Shown here: piece by piece, positions 12,901 to 47,152 of the stretch
Position numbering within the stretch: position 1 is the stretch's first letter
How the letters are laid out: the number at the start of each line of letters is the position of its first letter
Source: Paragordius varius
Taxonomy: Eukaryota > Nematomorpha
Assembly (NCBI GenBank): GCA_964247055.1
Contig: OZ176054.1
Location: 6,572,001-6,636,000, forward strand
Length of the DNA stretch: 64,000 bases
Direction: 5' to 3'
Translations under genes and position numbers: made by a program
The notes under the pieces: model-generated
Told to the model about the DNA's origin: nothing
Database searches by the model: none
What the model saw: only the letters and a program-made list of their open reading frames with translations

Positions 12901-15900
12901 CCCATTTTCGGATAAAATTATTGTGGATCTGCATGTGAAATATTTTATATTGCGAAAAACCGCAGTTCTTTATTACACATTCGAGCGCATACCAACAGAC
13001 CCTTAAAGAAAATTTAGAATAATAAAGACTATATATAGATCATTTTAGATCCTATATGGTACTTGTTATTTATATTTGATTTTCAAACTAATTTGGTCGT
13101 TTTCAATTTTTAATCCAACCCTCTAATGAACATTTCATAACGCTGGAAATATTTATTTCATTTATATTTTGAGTGTTATTTTAAAATTTGATCAGATGGC
13201 AGTCTACAAAAATTAAATATGCCATATACATTAAATTACCACTGATCATCGCAAATTCACCCTTAAAATTTCTATTTAAAAATAAATTGTGTGGCCAAAT
13301 TACTGATAATTGAGATTAAATATTTGTGGTTGGCATAAGTTAACATTTTTCTGTTTCCTTAGTCTAGTTTTTAATTTAAACGTAAATATTTTTCAAATAT
13401 CTAAAAATATACGGGTTATCATGATTTTAAGTGCCTTGTTATAATTTTTTTGATACACATTGGCTCGTTTAAGCCATTATGGTAATGATTGGATGCCTGC
13501 TTTGAAAACACCTTGGACCCAAAAACTATGTTGTATATATAATCAATTTTTTTATTTTTATGTATAGAAAAGATATCGACGTTTCCATTGCTAAAATATT
13601 TTTTTTGAGTTATCAACCGGAGCCTATGATCACGAATGGTGAATGGACATCTTATCTGGCAAAATTTTGTAAATATGCAAAAGCCAATTATGCTCTGTAC
13701 AAGGAAAACATGACTCAGGAATGGGATGCCAATGTTTTATTTACAGGGTGAGAGTTTAATTGAAATATGTGCCACACCATATAAAACAATTTATTTAGTT
13801 TAATGGAAATAATATATAAAAATATACATATGGATATGTCAAGGATACATTTTGTTTTTTTTACATTTTTTAAGATTACTAGCAAGGATTAAAAATTCAT
13901 GTATAAATTGAATCATTACTGAATTTCATAATTCTTCTCAATATAGGGATAATCTATTTAAAAGTCTTGTCGTTATGTTATGACATATTAAATATATTTC
14001 ACTTGAAATTTAATTGCCTTTTTACGTATTTAAACAGTTTGGTAGATTGTTATTTTAGCTGCTATCAATTGATCTTTTCTGCAGTGTAAATATTCATTTT
14101 GATTCGCAGAGTATTAATATTTTAGTGCTTATAACTACATAGATTATTTTTTGACAAAAAGACAGACTTTATAATAAATCGTTATACAACTATTATAGTT
14201 TAATGTTTATTTTTTTAAACCTAGAGTGGATTTATGGGGTACAGATCAAGATACCAACATAGCAGGTGGTGCTAACCTCAAACAAATGTGTCAAAAGGGA
14301 TGCGCAATTGTGGAAGCCATGAGTTATGCGGCTGAAATCATAGGTGCCCATGAAATTGGACATTTGTAAATATTCTCTTAAAACAGGGGCGTTTAAGATA
14401 AATGGCTTCGCGGGCGCCGCATTTTTGACTCAGTATGGGCATATAAATCTAAAATATAAGCCTGTTAAATGCGAACACAATGTATCATTTTTTTCTAGTT
14501 CGTTGTCAATTGAATAGATCGTATAGAGAAATTATTAAAAATTATAATCTAATATAAACATATTTTTGCAAATTATGGTTCCAATGATTTTCACAGTTGA
14601 AAACCCCTGTCTTATATTAATTACATTTAAAAATACCCTAAAAAATGTTCAAGTTATATACAAATATTTAAATTATAAAAGACTTGGCTTTGATCATGAT
14701 ACGCCAAAATGCTATGGAGACTTCAATTATATAATGGGTGGAAGCGGGGATAATTTTCAGGGTTGGTCACCGTGTTGTAGGAAGCTGTTTTTAGAGAGTT
14801 TATCCACCAATCTTAAATGCTTGAAGAAACCAGTGGCAACCTTAGAAAGTGAATACGCCTACCACGAACTTTCAAAACCAGGCATCAATATCACACTCAA
14901 TGAACAATGTCAATTCATGCATGGGTCAAGTGCTGGCGTAAGTCTCACCTTTAATGTCAAAGATTTGAATAAAGCTAACCCATGCAAAAGTACTTATTGT
15001 TATGCACGGTCCACGAAGGAAAGTATATATTTATGGGGGTTGGATAAGGCGCTGGAGGTAATCATTCACATAAGAAACGTTTGATAAACTACTATATTTT
15101 ATATTTAATAATCATTTTAGGGCAGTTACTGTGGTGTAAATCAATCTCTTTGGTGTCAAAATCAAAGTTGTGTTCCCTATCCCGAGGATTTCATAGCACC
15201 GGTGACTGATGGTGCGTGGGGCCCGTGGAAACCTTATTCCTCATGTCAAAAATGTTTTAATGTCTCGTTTGAAAAATGGATCCGCGTTTGCGAAAATCCG
15301 TACCCAAATTTTGGTGGAAAACTCTGCAATGAAAAGATGCAAGAATTTGCGTATGTTCAATGCACATCTAAAAGAGTAGGTTTTTTTCTAAAAAAATTTA
15401 CTACTTAAACTCAAATTTAATCGTGAATATCCTCGTATTTTTGAATATAATTAAGTTATCAAAAGTATATGCTTATTTGTTTGATTTATTAATAGATTTC
15501 CGAAAATGTCTCTTTAATATATATTTAAAAAGTTAAAAATATATTTTTTATATCTATCCGCAATCCCGCTCCGTGCCAACCCGCATTTGGACACATAATT
15601 CTGTTTCGCAACTAAATACTTTAGTTTTTGAAACACTTATATAAGAATATATTTTAACTGGCTACTTATTTGTATATATCCGCAAATTGCTGGAATCAAA
15701 ATCAAAATTGTTAAATCAGAAACTAATCAAATCATACGACCCTTGTAAAATTTTGATCAAATATTTATCTATTTTTCATGCGGAGGAATAATTTTTTATA
15801 AATTATTATATGTGTTTGCAATATCTCATGGTAATAAACGGATGTTTTTAAACGCATCTATGTGGACTATCATAATGCAACAAACTTCAAAACATTAACT

Positions 15901-17606
15901 ACGCTAATATAATTAAGCATTGCCATTTTTATTTTACGGTTAACTTCGCTTTTAGGAATTCCGCGGATTTCAAATTTATTTTTGGCTCCTTCACATATTT
16001 TTTTTAAAAAAACCGTTCGAAAACCAATTTTTTGGTTCCGGTTTCATTTACTTATATTATTTTAAAACATTATGAAATATTGGCAAAAAGTGTGATATTT
16101 TTATCGATCTAATTATAATTATATTTTTTAAAATAAACAACAATGGATTAAGTTTGGCAATAACCACGTTTGATGCCTGAGAATTAATTTACAAACGAAA
16201 ATATCAATTTTTATACCATTTAATTTGTTTAGATGAAGATTGAACCCTGTAGACAAAGCGAAAATTTGAAAGAACGCACCAAAAATTGTCTTAAACACAA
16301 ATTTAAATACAAGGAATGCCGTATATCTTGCACCGTCAACAAAAGTAAATTCTTTATCAAATCATGACCGATTTGTAAGATTCAGGCATTAGTGTTATTC
16401 TATTCTGTATATCATCAAAAATAAGATTAAATATCTAATACTAACCTTTTCCTTACTTTTATCATGTCACATTATTTGTTAATAGAGGGATCCTATACTT
16501 TTCTCACAATCCCGAACGGGGTTACTTGTGATAAAAATAAATATTGTTTTGAAGAGCAATGCATTAATGTTAGAAAGTACACGGCATTGACACCACGGCT
16601 AGATGTTTTAGCGACTAACATTTATAAAACTGGTTTCGTAATTCCCAAAGACAAAAGTTTGTTTGTTTCACCTCCGGAACCACCCCCTCGTAGTACCAAG
16701 CAACCAATTACAGCTTTAACTTATAAAAATTTTAATTATAAAATGGATGGAAACAGTAGTGATGAAAAGAGTTTCGTCTTTTTCGGAAGCGTTGGTATCA
16801 TTGGCTTACTATGCGCTTCTCTAGGTATGTCTAAAAAGATTTAATTAGAAATTATACAGACAAAACGTACAAAAACATAAGACAAACATTTTTTGCAAAA
16901 AATCGCTGTAATTTTTAAACTTGATTTTTATAATAAAAACCATTGTGTTGCAAAGTATGAAAGTGTAAACTAACACAATTAATTATACATTTAACAATTT
17001 AATTAATTGATTTTATGTAGGAAAAAAAAGTTTAAAAGGTTTAGTTGTCTTTTGAAAAAAACATCTGTCTTTATGTTTTAACGTTTTGTTTGTATATAAT
17101 ACTTTCAATTTGCTGTATATTTGGCAACTAAAAATTTGTCGAAGGCTTATAATAAAAATTGTTTATTTTCATTTTCGTGTTGTTAAGGAACTCTTCTTTA
17201 TCGCCGACGTCAATTGGACTACGAATTAAATGCTGAGCGTTGGACTCAAAGTAGCAATTGGTGGTGGAAATCTTGGTATGCTAATACCTCAAATTTTGGC
17301 CCGGGGTCTCAACCCACATCCCCTTCTCCATTTCAAGGGATTGAAGAAATGCAAACACTTTCTCTTTCCTCTGATGCCATCAATCTTGAAGCGGAAAATT
17401 ATTCAAAATATCAACAACAACAACAACAACAATATGAGGAATATTATCATATGAATAAGGATGAGTATCAAGAGACTACTGACGGTTATAGTTATGAACA
17501 ATATCAACAGGATACTCAGCCATCCTACTATTCTCAAGCCTACAACAATGCAAACTATCATGAATACAGTGGTGTGGATACCCATAATAATTTAAATTAT
17601 AAATAA
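9990..17606 (+). CDS. ADAMTS-like zinc metalloprotease with C-terminal transmembrane anchor
   Basis: Eleven exons join in frame to 919 codons plus stop: 9990-10098, 10134-10591, 11678-11834, 12506-12719, 13568-13747, 14225-14365, 14682-15057, 15121-15375, 16233-16344, 16486-16824 and 17188-17606. A short hydrophobic start (LSILIRLSSLFWGAL) looks like a signal peptide. Next come a propeptide-like region and an M12B metalloprotease with zinc site HEIGHLLGFDHD (residues about 415-426, split by an intron) and Met-turn YIMGG. A disintegrin-like Cys region (CQFMHG, CYAR, CQNQSC) and one thrombospondin type 1 repeat (WGPW at about 578-581) follow, then a cysteine-rich block ending IPNGVTCDKNKYCFEEQC. 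This order is ADAMTS, not ADAM. Instead of a spacer and further TSP repeats it has a hydrophobic segment at about 764-785, then LLYRRR and a cytoplasmic-looking tail with poly-Gln and many Tyr. Expected role: protease at or near the cell surface, acting on matrix. Intron 1 is 35 nt; intron 2 holds the hammerhead element. Confidence 0.9.
10987..11438 (+). mobile_element. Palindromic element carrying a hammerhead ribozyme
   Basis: Perfect inverted arms of 92 bp (10987-11078 and 11347-11438) enclose a 268-bp loop. The loop's last part and the right arm together encode a hammerhead ribozyme (separate entry). It lies in intron 2 of the ADAMTS-like gene, sense to it. I see no reading frame, so it is non-autonomous. 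Hammerheads of this type are known from retrozymes, Penelope-like elements and SINE-like satellites, so a retroelement origin is inferred. True ends may reach beyond the arms. Confidence 0.75.
11276..11379 (+). ncRNA. Type I hammerhead ribozyme with minimal helix III
   Basis: All core parts are present in order. Helix I 3' strand ends TCGTA (11309-11313). CTGATGA follows at 11314-11320. Helix II is GTGC/GCAC (11321-11324 with 11331-11334, loop TAACAA). GAAA is at 11335-11338. Helix III is only 2 bp, closing ACTAGT, and gives a canonical GUC cleavage site after C11344. Helix I resumes as TGCGA (11345-11349). Its outer part pairs 11352-11360 with 11295-11304 (one bulged base) and 11366-11379 with 11276-11289 (14 bp, perfect). 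Internal-loop bases between the stem I segments could form the usual loop I-loop II contact. A helix III this short normally cleaves better as a dimer. Activity is not shown. Confidence 0.85.
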
Positions 17607-17677
17607 ATAATTATTTGAATTGCTTAACTAATACAAAATTAATTGTTTTTTTAGTATATGAGTTCATTTTAATCCAG

Positions 17678-17683
17678 AATAAA
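17678..17683 (+). promoter_or_regulatory. Probable poly(A) signal of the ADAMTS-like gene
   Basis: AATAAA about 70 bp after the stop codon at 17604-17606. Such hexamers are common by chance in this AT-rich DNA. Confidence 0.4.
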
Positions 17684-17809
17684 TTATTTTGATGGATACA
17701 ACTTAAGAAATCGAAAAAAATTTAACTTTTAATAGTTTTCATATCTAGTTGTTACAAACATTTTTTAATAAAGTTTTTGAAGTCAAGCTCTTCCGTGTAA
17801 AATTAGGGT

Positions 17810-18010
17810 CTAAAAGTGCCACTCCCAAATGGTCTGGTTTTGGGACAATTCGGAAAACATGTAGGCCCATTCAAATTCAATAATATTTTTTGTTTATTTC
17901 ATATGCACCAAACATAATCGGATCACTTTTTAAATTTAGTCCCTATATTTAGCCGCTCCTCTGGTAAAATGACATTTTTTCGAAAGTCAATATAAAAAGC
18001 ATATTTCGCC
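17810..18010 (+). mobile_element. Helitron-family internal fragment
   Basis: Matches the interior of the Helitron-like copy at 36.29-36.45 kb in several blocks: a CCCATTCAAATTCAA run, the GCACCAAACATA/GCGCCGAACATA block and CCGCTCC...GTAAAATG. Neither the 5' TC end nor the 3' CTAGT end is present, so it is a truncated copy. Confidence 0.5.
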
Positions 18011-18363
18011 TAATATATAAGATCAAAAGTGCTTTATGGTATATCTCGTATAAAGGCAAAAGTGGTGGCCCAGCTCTATTAAATTCACTGATACTGCATC
18101 CTGTGTATTAAATAAGCCTCCAAACATAAGTGCTGTGATTAACATTTTTTTATGTTTATTGCAGTAAAATATAGATGGATTAATAAATGATATCGTCGAC
18201 TACAGCTAGTAGTTAATAAAAGAATTTTGGCATACATAAAAGTTTAACATCCTAATTATAGGCGTCCTTCAATTGAAACACATGTGCATTGGTTTAAAAA
18301 CTCACAATAATTATTTTCTTCATTATATACTTTTTTTTACAAAAAAATAATTTTAATTTAATA

Positions 18364-29401
<11,038 letters not shown>

Positions 29402-29849
29402 TCCGACATAGAATAATTTACAACAGAGTTACTCTGTTTTTACTACATTAAAAATAACGATAATCATATAAAATAAATAAATTTTTATAATATCACTGTA
29501 AAGAATTATGCCCAGCTAATTTTGAAGATTTGACCCAAGTGTAATGAAAGTCCAGTTACCATTAACACCTAATAAATAAATTTAATTAATTTAAAAAATT
29601 TTAACATTCTAGAAATCAAAAATCTTTATGTATGTCCAGTAAAAATTAAAATTAATCAAGGACAAATAAATTATTTATAAATATAACCATATTATACTCC
29701 GCCTAAATTAATTATTACAGGTTATCGTTTTGGGCTTATTATATTTCTAGTATTCAATCATATCATAAATTGATATCCCTTAATAAGGAATAAAAATATT
29801 AGGATGTAAAAAAGTATGACAGTCTTTTTTATAAACAAAAAATTGTCTT
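29402..29849. other. Convergent intergenic spacer between the two GH31 genes
   Basis: 448 bp of AT-rich DNA between two convergent stop codons. It must hold both polyadenylation regions. AATAAA at 29472-29477 suits the plus-strand gene. Nothing else is recognisable. Confidence 0.6.
29472..29477 (+). promoter_or_regulatory. Probable poly(A) signal of GH31 copy A
   Basis: AATAAA about 70 bp after the stop codon at 29399-29401. Confidence 0.4.
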
Positions 29850-40142
<10,293 letters not shown>

Positions 40143-43100
40143 ATGATTTTTTACAACTGTTAAAATGTTTTTATCTCATACATAAAGATAAAATTCATAT
40201 AAAATTGGCATTATTTTTATCATCACCATTTTAAATTCAAAACATCTTAATTGATAGTTTTATTAAATTCTAAGGCTAAAATTTAAGCTTATAAAATAGA
40301 GCCATAAATAGAATAGATAAAATAATGATGGAATTGGCCTTATTTATTTAACACTCCGTTTGTTTTTGGGGTAGTTTTATAGCCAGGAGCGATTGGTAAT
40401 TTGAATATCCCATAGTTATTAAGCCGAAATTAAAAATAATCTTTCTTTAGTCATTTAGGCGCATTGTACAATTTTATTTGGAAAATTGTAAAAAAAATCT
40501 TCATCTCAAACTTATTTGCCCCCATTTCTTTCTCTTAAATATTTTAAATTCGCTAACGCAATAGGCAATAAGTATATTAAGGTAGAAAATGTAAATTAAC
40601 TTTAGGGACCTTTGCTACTTTTTAACACTTTTACAACATATTTCAAGTCTTTCGATTCAAAGAGGGTTAAATTCCAAAGGTATAAATTTAGCTAACATGA
40701 CATGGTATAAGTTAAATATAGAAATAATCCAAAATATACCACTTTTTCTATTTTAAATCAAGGTTAAATTTTAATTTTTAGCATATAATCAAATAAAAAT
40801 TATATTTTGCAAAAGTTAAATTAAAATGACGTCCAACTAGTTAACTAAATATGGCTTATTTTTTATTAGGATAGAAGCATAAATTAAAATTAAAACAGTT
40901 GTTTTCAGTAGTTTTTTAAAAATATTAAATTATAAATTTGGGGTTTTTAGATACACCAATTCTGTTTTGCAGCTGTCCCAATTTTAGAAGCTAAAAGTCA
41001 CAACTGTGAATAACCTCTTTTATCTAATACATGAAAACATGTTTGATAATTAAATTTTTAACACTTCGATTCAAATTGGGGTATCTAAATACGCCAGACT
41101 AAATTTAAATTAATATTTTTAAAAAACTACTGAAGGAAACGGTCCCAATTTAAAGTTATGCTTCTATCCTGATAAATATTATATAAATATGCCAAAATAT
41201 CTTAATAAATTTTTGTTTTGAAAAAAAAGCTTCATCTCAAACTACTTCGACGCCATTTTTATTTTACAAAATTTTTGCAAAATATCGTCTTTATTTAATT
41301 TTAAGGGTAACTAAAGCTAATTTTTTATATAAATTACATCTAACATTGATAGAAATAGAGAAAGCCGTTTAGTTTGTATAATTTTCAATTTTACAATTTG
41401 ACACACGTCACGTTGACGAAATTTTTATCTTTCGGTTTTAGCTTAAAATAAGTAATATCAAGTCTTTTTGAATAAAATTTTTTTATATGTTTCGGTTTAT
41501 TAATGTTAGATAAGTGCAAAATTTTGCCATGGTTTTAATTCCTTATATATTTTTTAAAGAATATAATTTTAAACAGGCCTGGGGTATCCAACTACCCCAA
41601 TTTGAATCGAAGGATAAAAAGGAGTGTGTTGTATCCAAGTGTTCAAATAATTTTCAAAACTGTAGTCTATTTGGAAAATTAACCTCGTATAAAACTACCC
41701 TAAAAAGTAACTAGGACAAAAATAAAAAGGTAATCTATGGTTAAGATTGCACTTTTATTGTTTTAGGTTGTCAGAATATAATTAACACATGGATAAAACA
41801 CACTCATTTCAATCCCTTGATTTGAATTGGGGTTTTTGACGACCCCAATCTTGGTTTAACAAATATATGTGGAACAAATCGAAACAATTTCGAAGATACT
41901 TTTATAACATTGATGGACCGAAATATAAAAAAGATTTATTAAAAAAGCTTGATAATAATTAAACTATGGAAAATTCAAAGAGAACTTAGTTACCAAGATA
42001 TGTGTTGATTAACTTAATGCCAAAATAATGCAAATAAACCACTTTTTATGTTAATATGAATTTTGGATGTGATTATATAAATTAACTTTAATATTAGCGT
42101 TAAAATAAAAAAAACACGGTATTTTGCAAAAATGTTGTCAAATAAAAATGGCGTGGTAATAGTTTAATATAGAATTTTTTTTCAAAACTAAAGTTTATTT
42201 TAATATTTTGGCTTAACATAATTTATAATAGGATAGAAGCACAAATATATATTAGGACCATTCTATTGGGTAGTTTTTTAATAATACTGATTCAAAGATG
42301 ATCTGGTGTCTTTGGATACACAATTTAAATATAAGCGTTAAAAATTTATATTATTAAGCATAAAGCTAGCAGAAATAGCCCCCACCCCTTGTTTCCACTC
42401 TATGTAAATAATAAATAATTCAATATTTTAAGTGTGACAATTAAATACGAATAATTTGTTCCGCCTTCCAGGACTTCGAATCGGAACCCGCTACCGAGAT
42501 TTTAACTGCAACTACTTCGGATACCCAGTTCTAGTTCAAAATTTCTTGAAACACCCTGTTTTCATCAAATTCTTAGGAGCTAGTCCGGTTTCAATTCCTA
42601 CCTTTCAGAAACCAGCCGTTTTGATTCCACTCCAAAATAAGTGTTGTCATGTTTTTATTTAAAAATGAAATTCATTATAATTTAAATGTAATTGTATAAT
42701 ATTTTACCAATTTTCCATCAAAATGGAATGACCATCATAATTTTATGTTGTTTAAAATTATTTTTTATATATGATAAAAAAATTTCATACATCCGATAAT
42801 AAAATTTAGGTGACCATTTTTTCTGAATATCTATTTTTAATACTTGTAGTGATATAGAGGCATTATTTGAACAAAATTATTTTAAATATTGAATTAGAGC
42901 GCGTATATCGATTAATTAAACTTTGATATAACACATTCATTTCAGTCCTTTGATTCAAATTGGAGTCTTTGGACCCCAAGCTTGTTCAAAAAGTATTTGA
43001 AACAATGTGGAATAAATTGAAACCATTGCAATAGTTTGCACTTATATAACATTAATGCACTGAAATAATATTTATGTCAAAATATTACCTATTTCACTAA

Positions 43101-44851
43101 TAATTTACCCAATATGACATGTATCCAGTAATATAAAAATAATGCAAAATAATCCCTGTTTATATTAAGGTTGAATAGATTTTAATTTAAAATTTACATT
43201 AGTTTTAGCGTTAGACGTTGTGAAATAAAATGTCTTCGAAGTAGTTTGATATGGAACTGTTTCAAAACTAAATTTTATTTAGATTTATTTATATGCATAA
43301 ATTTAAATTAAAACCGTCCTTTTAAGTAGTTTTTTTAATATTAATATGACCTAATTAGCTACCCCGATTCGAATCAAAATATTTTTGAAATAATTTAAAT
43401 CATAAACTATAGCGTCTCATAAAGCATGATCAATTAATCGACCTCTTACATATTTTATTTTTGACAATCATTAAAGTAGCTACTTTATTTCCCCAGTTAA
43501 TAAAATTTTACATTTATAACACAGGGTATTTATTTTATTTAGAATGTTGTATGAAAATCCTTGGATAAAAAGTAAGGAACCATAAATTAATTGCCAAATA
43601 AGATTCCGGAACTGTTATATTTTTGCGGAACCAACCGGTTTCGGTTTATGTTTAAAACAACCCCGTATTACGTTGTTTACTTTAATGGAAATTAACTAAA
43701 ATTTGCAAGTATCATTTTGGTGCACCTTCGTTCTTTTGTTGATTTAAAATATTGTTGGATATGCCCAGAAAATATGTAATTGTAAATAAACTAACTTAAA
43801 CTGGGTGGTGGGGATATTATGTAAGAGAACATTATTATAATATAACAATAAGGCAACTTCTCAAAATAAAATTGGGATCACCTATTTGAACTGAATTGGT
43901 TTTCATAAGCTTTGCTTAATTTAATATTTTTAGCTATCAATGGTGTTTATATATTGTTTTAGGTACAAACTAAATGATAATTATTTGCAGCTTCAACATT
44001 CAATGGATTTTTTCCTCATATTAAAACCATTTTTATAGGATCATTTATGGTCTAAAATCTTTCCGTTGCTTAAAAGTCACGTAAATTGATATAGCACAGT
44101 GGAGTTTTCATATAAGATGTATTCTAACAATAGAGTAATTAGAATAATAGATTCAAAGATTAATGTTGAAAGCTATTCTTTCCGGAAAAAAAACTTAATA
44201 CTGGAGGGAAAGGGGCTAAATAGAAGGACTAATTAAAAATTAGGTACTTTCTACCTATTTTCAATAAATAATTTTTATCAATTTAAAAAGACCTCCCCGT
44301 TTGTAATTCCATCAAAACCTAGATTATAAATTTTTATAAATTTGTAGGGCACTTTCAATTTTACATGTATTATTTTATTTTTAAACTGGATAATGTGAAC
44401 TTTATGTAGGGCTTATTGTTAATTAGACCTATTTTTTATTTAATGCTCAGTTTAGGTAGAGTTAGATAAACAATGGATTTTTTAAAAAAATTGGTTTAAA
44501 AATATTTTGAAAACTCTTTTACAGAATGTGATTTAATGAAAGCGGCTGAATATATCAACTAATCCAAAACATTAACTCAACAATGATCGGCGCATTTATA
44601 TTTTTAAAAAAATAACCATTTTAGTTTTTAAAAAAACTAATCGAGAAAATTGCATGAAAATCTATTACATTTTTAAGCTATATATAGATTTATTATTTAT
44701 TTGCACGTGGTGAAATCATCAGTACAATGGATATTAAGATGTTTAAACTATTTTCAATTTTAAAATAATATAAAATAAAAGAACCATGAGTTGTGTAGTT
44801 GTATATGTAAGTAAATTAAAAATTAATGGGTATCAAACGAAACAGTTATAC
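40143..44851. other. Gene-free, repeat-rich region
   Basis: No exon recognised. From about 40360 to 43400 diverged copies of one repeat recur in both orientations. Recognition blocks are AGGATAGAAGCA(T/C)AA, AGTAGTTTTTTAA and TTCGATTCAAATTGGGGT, near 40870, 41090-41170 (inverted), 41580-41630, 42232 and 43290. A related unit (GGGGTAGTT...CCAGG.GCGATT) near 40366 recurs at 54160. Probably remnants of an old inverted-repeat element. Confidence 0.5.
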
Positions 44852-45112
44852 CCGGTTAGCAATATCCCCAATATTAATTTTATCTTCGGGTGTGGCATGA
44901 GCTTCGACCTTTTTAGCAATTTGTTTAAATTTTTCATCCCGTTCCTCTTCCTCTCGTTCTCGGGCCTTTCGAAGGTCAGGATCTTCATGTAAATCCTCCT
45001 TATTTTCTTCGTACTGTTTGGACAGCCGTTTTTTTTCTAGCTTTTGAAAGGCGACCTTATCATCGGGCAAATATTCGGGATACTTTTCACCCTTTTTATT
45101 GCTATCACTCAT
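44852..45112 (-). CDS. Exon of a small, highly charged helical protein (complexin-like at best)
   Basis: 87 codons from the ATG at 45112-45110, ending at a possible splice donor (CGG|GTATAA). Read through, it would stop two codons later after GDIANRV. The sequence is very Lys/Glu-rich and almost surely helical or coiled coil (LEKKRLSKQYEENKEDL, then RKAREREEEERDEKFKQIAKK), ending TPEDKINIGDIANR. The composition is unlike the surrounding AT-rich noise, so I take it as a real coding exon. A run of type DPDxxKxxEREEEERxEKFxxI loosely recalls the accessory and central helices of complexin, the SNARE-binding synaptic regulator, but the canonical central-helix residues are not convincingly present. 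I do not assign a function. No further exon was found. Confidence 0.5.
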
Positions 45113-45954
45113 ATTTCAATGATTATTTATAGGGATATGTAGAAATAATTGGTTGTTAACTTGATTTGTATGAATGTGATGCGAACGAAATAAGGGTAAT
45201 TTATAAAAAACGAAAACGCGGATCGGGAAAAGGAATAAAATTGTATGATATATTTATTTTATTATTAAATTATTGGTATTATCAGAGCATGCATGATTCA
45301 CCTAAAATATCGGTTTTTTCTTTTATATGTTGTTAAAACAGATTCTTACCCTTACGAAAAAAATTATAAATAGAAATGTATCGATTTATATTTGTGTGCA
45401 TCCCGATGGTTTATACTTACAATTTTAATAAATAATACTATTTTATATATAAATTAATTAAATAAGCCGATTAAGCAAACATCTGTGTAATATTTAACAT
45501 AATTTATTTGGTAAAATAATTGTATATGATAATTAACCAATAACGGGGTTATCTATCTCTGTCTTGCATAGAAATATATTTTGATTAACCTGCTACATGG
45601 CTCATCCAAACCAAAACTTTTACAAAAACTTTCTTTAAAATATGTATTTTTGCAACTTTTTAATAATATATATCAGGGGCCAAACGGTCCAGCGAGGTTT
45701 CAAAACGTAAATCGCCTGAAATGAAAAATAATGTAAAAAATATTTTGGTGTCTTGAAAAAAAATGTAAAAAATATTTTTGTGTATTGAAAAGATTTGCTA
45801 ATAAAAATTTATATTTATCTATTAATTTATTCAATTTATTTAATCATATGTCATTGCATCATTTTGATTTCCTTTAAAAATAATTTAAATTTAGCGAGAA
45901 AACAGAAGCAGACCTAAAAATTATATTTTATATGATAAACAAATCAATCACCAT

Positions 45955-46220
45955 ATGTACTAACAAACGATTTCAAGAGTCTTTTTCTTATGATAAGTGC
46001 CGCAAATGTACTTTTTCAGGCACAAATTTTGATATGATTATTGAAGGATAAAAATAAGACGCTAGTTTTTGTCACACTCTATTTGTGTGTGTTTGTCGGT
46101 GAATGTCAGATGAGCAAAATGGGTTCTATGTCACAATAATCGTCTGCATACTTTTCGCTGACCTACTCTAAGCTAAACCGTCAACTTGGCTACACCTGTT
46201 TAAATGTGGAAACTTTGGAA
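45955..46220 (-). mobile_element. Mariner 5'-end fragment
   Basis: Matches 50119-50330 in the same orientation over some 200 bp (ACACTAGTTTTTG/ACGCTAGTTTTTG, GTGTTTGT, TCACA.ATTACGTCTGCGTACTTTT.GCTGA against TCACAATAATCGTCTGCATACTTTTCGCTGA). There it adjoins mariner transposase sequence, so this is a solo end of the same family. Confidence 0.55.
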
Positions 46221-47152
46221 AATGATTCAACAGCGAAACGTTTTCTATGATAAAATATTTTATATTGTTTATATTGACATTTGTTATATGTTAGCTGACC
46301 AAATTCAGAAGATCATTTTCAGGATTTTTAGAAGCCTAAACTAAATGAGCAAGTTGGTTTTAAAGCCACATATGATTTATGTATCCAAAAAATGTAATAA
46401 AAGAACATTTTGTTCACGCTTTGAATATTGAGCATCATAAAGTAAAAATTTAATCATCTCAAACAATTTTGAGAAAAGTCATGATTAATGCGACGAATAT
46501 AAATTTTGCGCAACTAAAATTTAAAATTATTTTACGCTAGTATTAACACATTTTCTTTAATCATCTCAATTAGTAAGAATGTGTGATACGGCTTTTCACA
46601 TATAAGCTATAAATTTCACTGACACTTTCCAACAGCAATAAAGATTTTGCTGGAAAGAGTCTTAAATAATTTTCGTAGCTTAATTATTTATTTCGAATAT
46701 TCTATCATATATTGCCGTTAATCATTTTTATGAGAGTTAGGCATATTGCAAATGGTAAAAGTGGAAAAGGAGCGGCATTCTAATTACGTGGACAAACTCA
46801 AGCTTTGATTGTGTTCTCTATATTGGCCTCTAAATTTAATAAGAATTTTAAAAAATGAAGGAAGCTTCAAAGATGGACCCATACCTTAACTAATTTTAGT
46901 ATTTCCAGATTAATACATAATAATCGGTTCAGAAATTTGATCGGAAAATTTATACATCACTGCTAAAATAGCTTTAATGCTAAAAATAATGTTAACTTGT
47001 TAAAAATTAGGGACTGGAACCCGAATGTCTTTGTGGAATAAAGTGATCGGCTTTTTTAGAATCAGCCGTAACCGTGGTTTCCCACGGTTTAAAAAATATT
47101 TTTTTTTATTTTTAAACTCAAAAGTTTTTATCAGAAGAAAGTGACACCAACA

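Larger units (their letters stand above)
17607..18363. other. Intergenic region, ADAMTS-like to GH31 gene
   Basis: The stretch 17810-18010 is a fragment of the Helitron-like family seen at 36.1-36.5 kb. The remainder is plain AT-rich sequence, presumably including the promoter of the plus-strand GH31 gene. Confidence 0.6.

Noticed and set aside
14380-14440. GC-richer CAGGGGCG patch resembling a hAT tip
   Set aside because: No matching inverted end or target duplication was found nearby.
17403-17585. Minus-strand frame rich in Leu/Ile
   Set aside because: Reverse complement of the Gln/Tyr-rich tail exon of the ADAMTS-like gene; no independent support.
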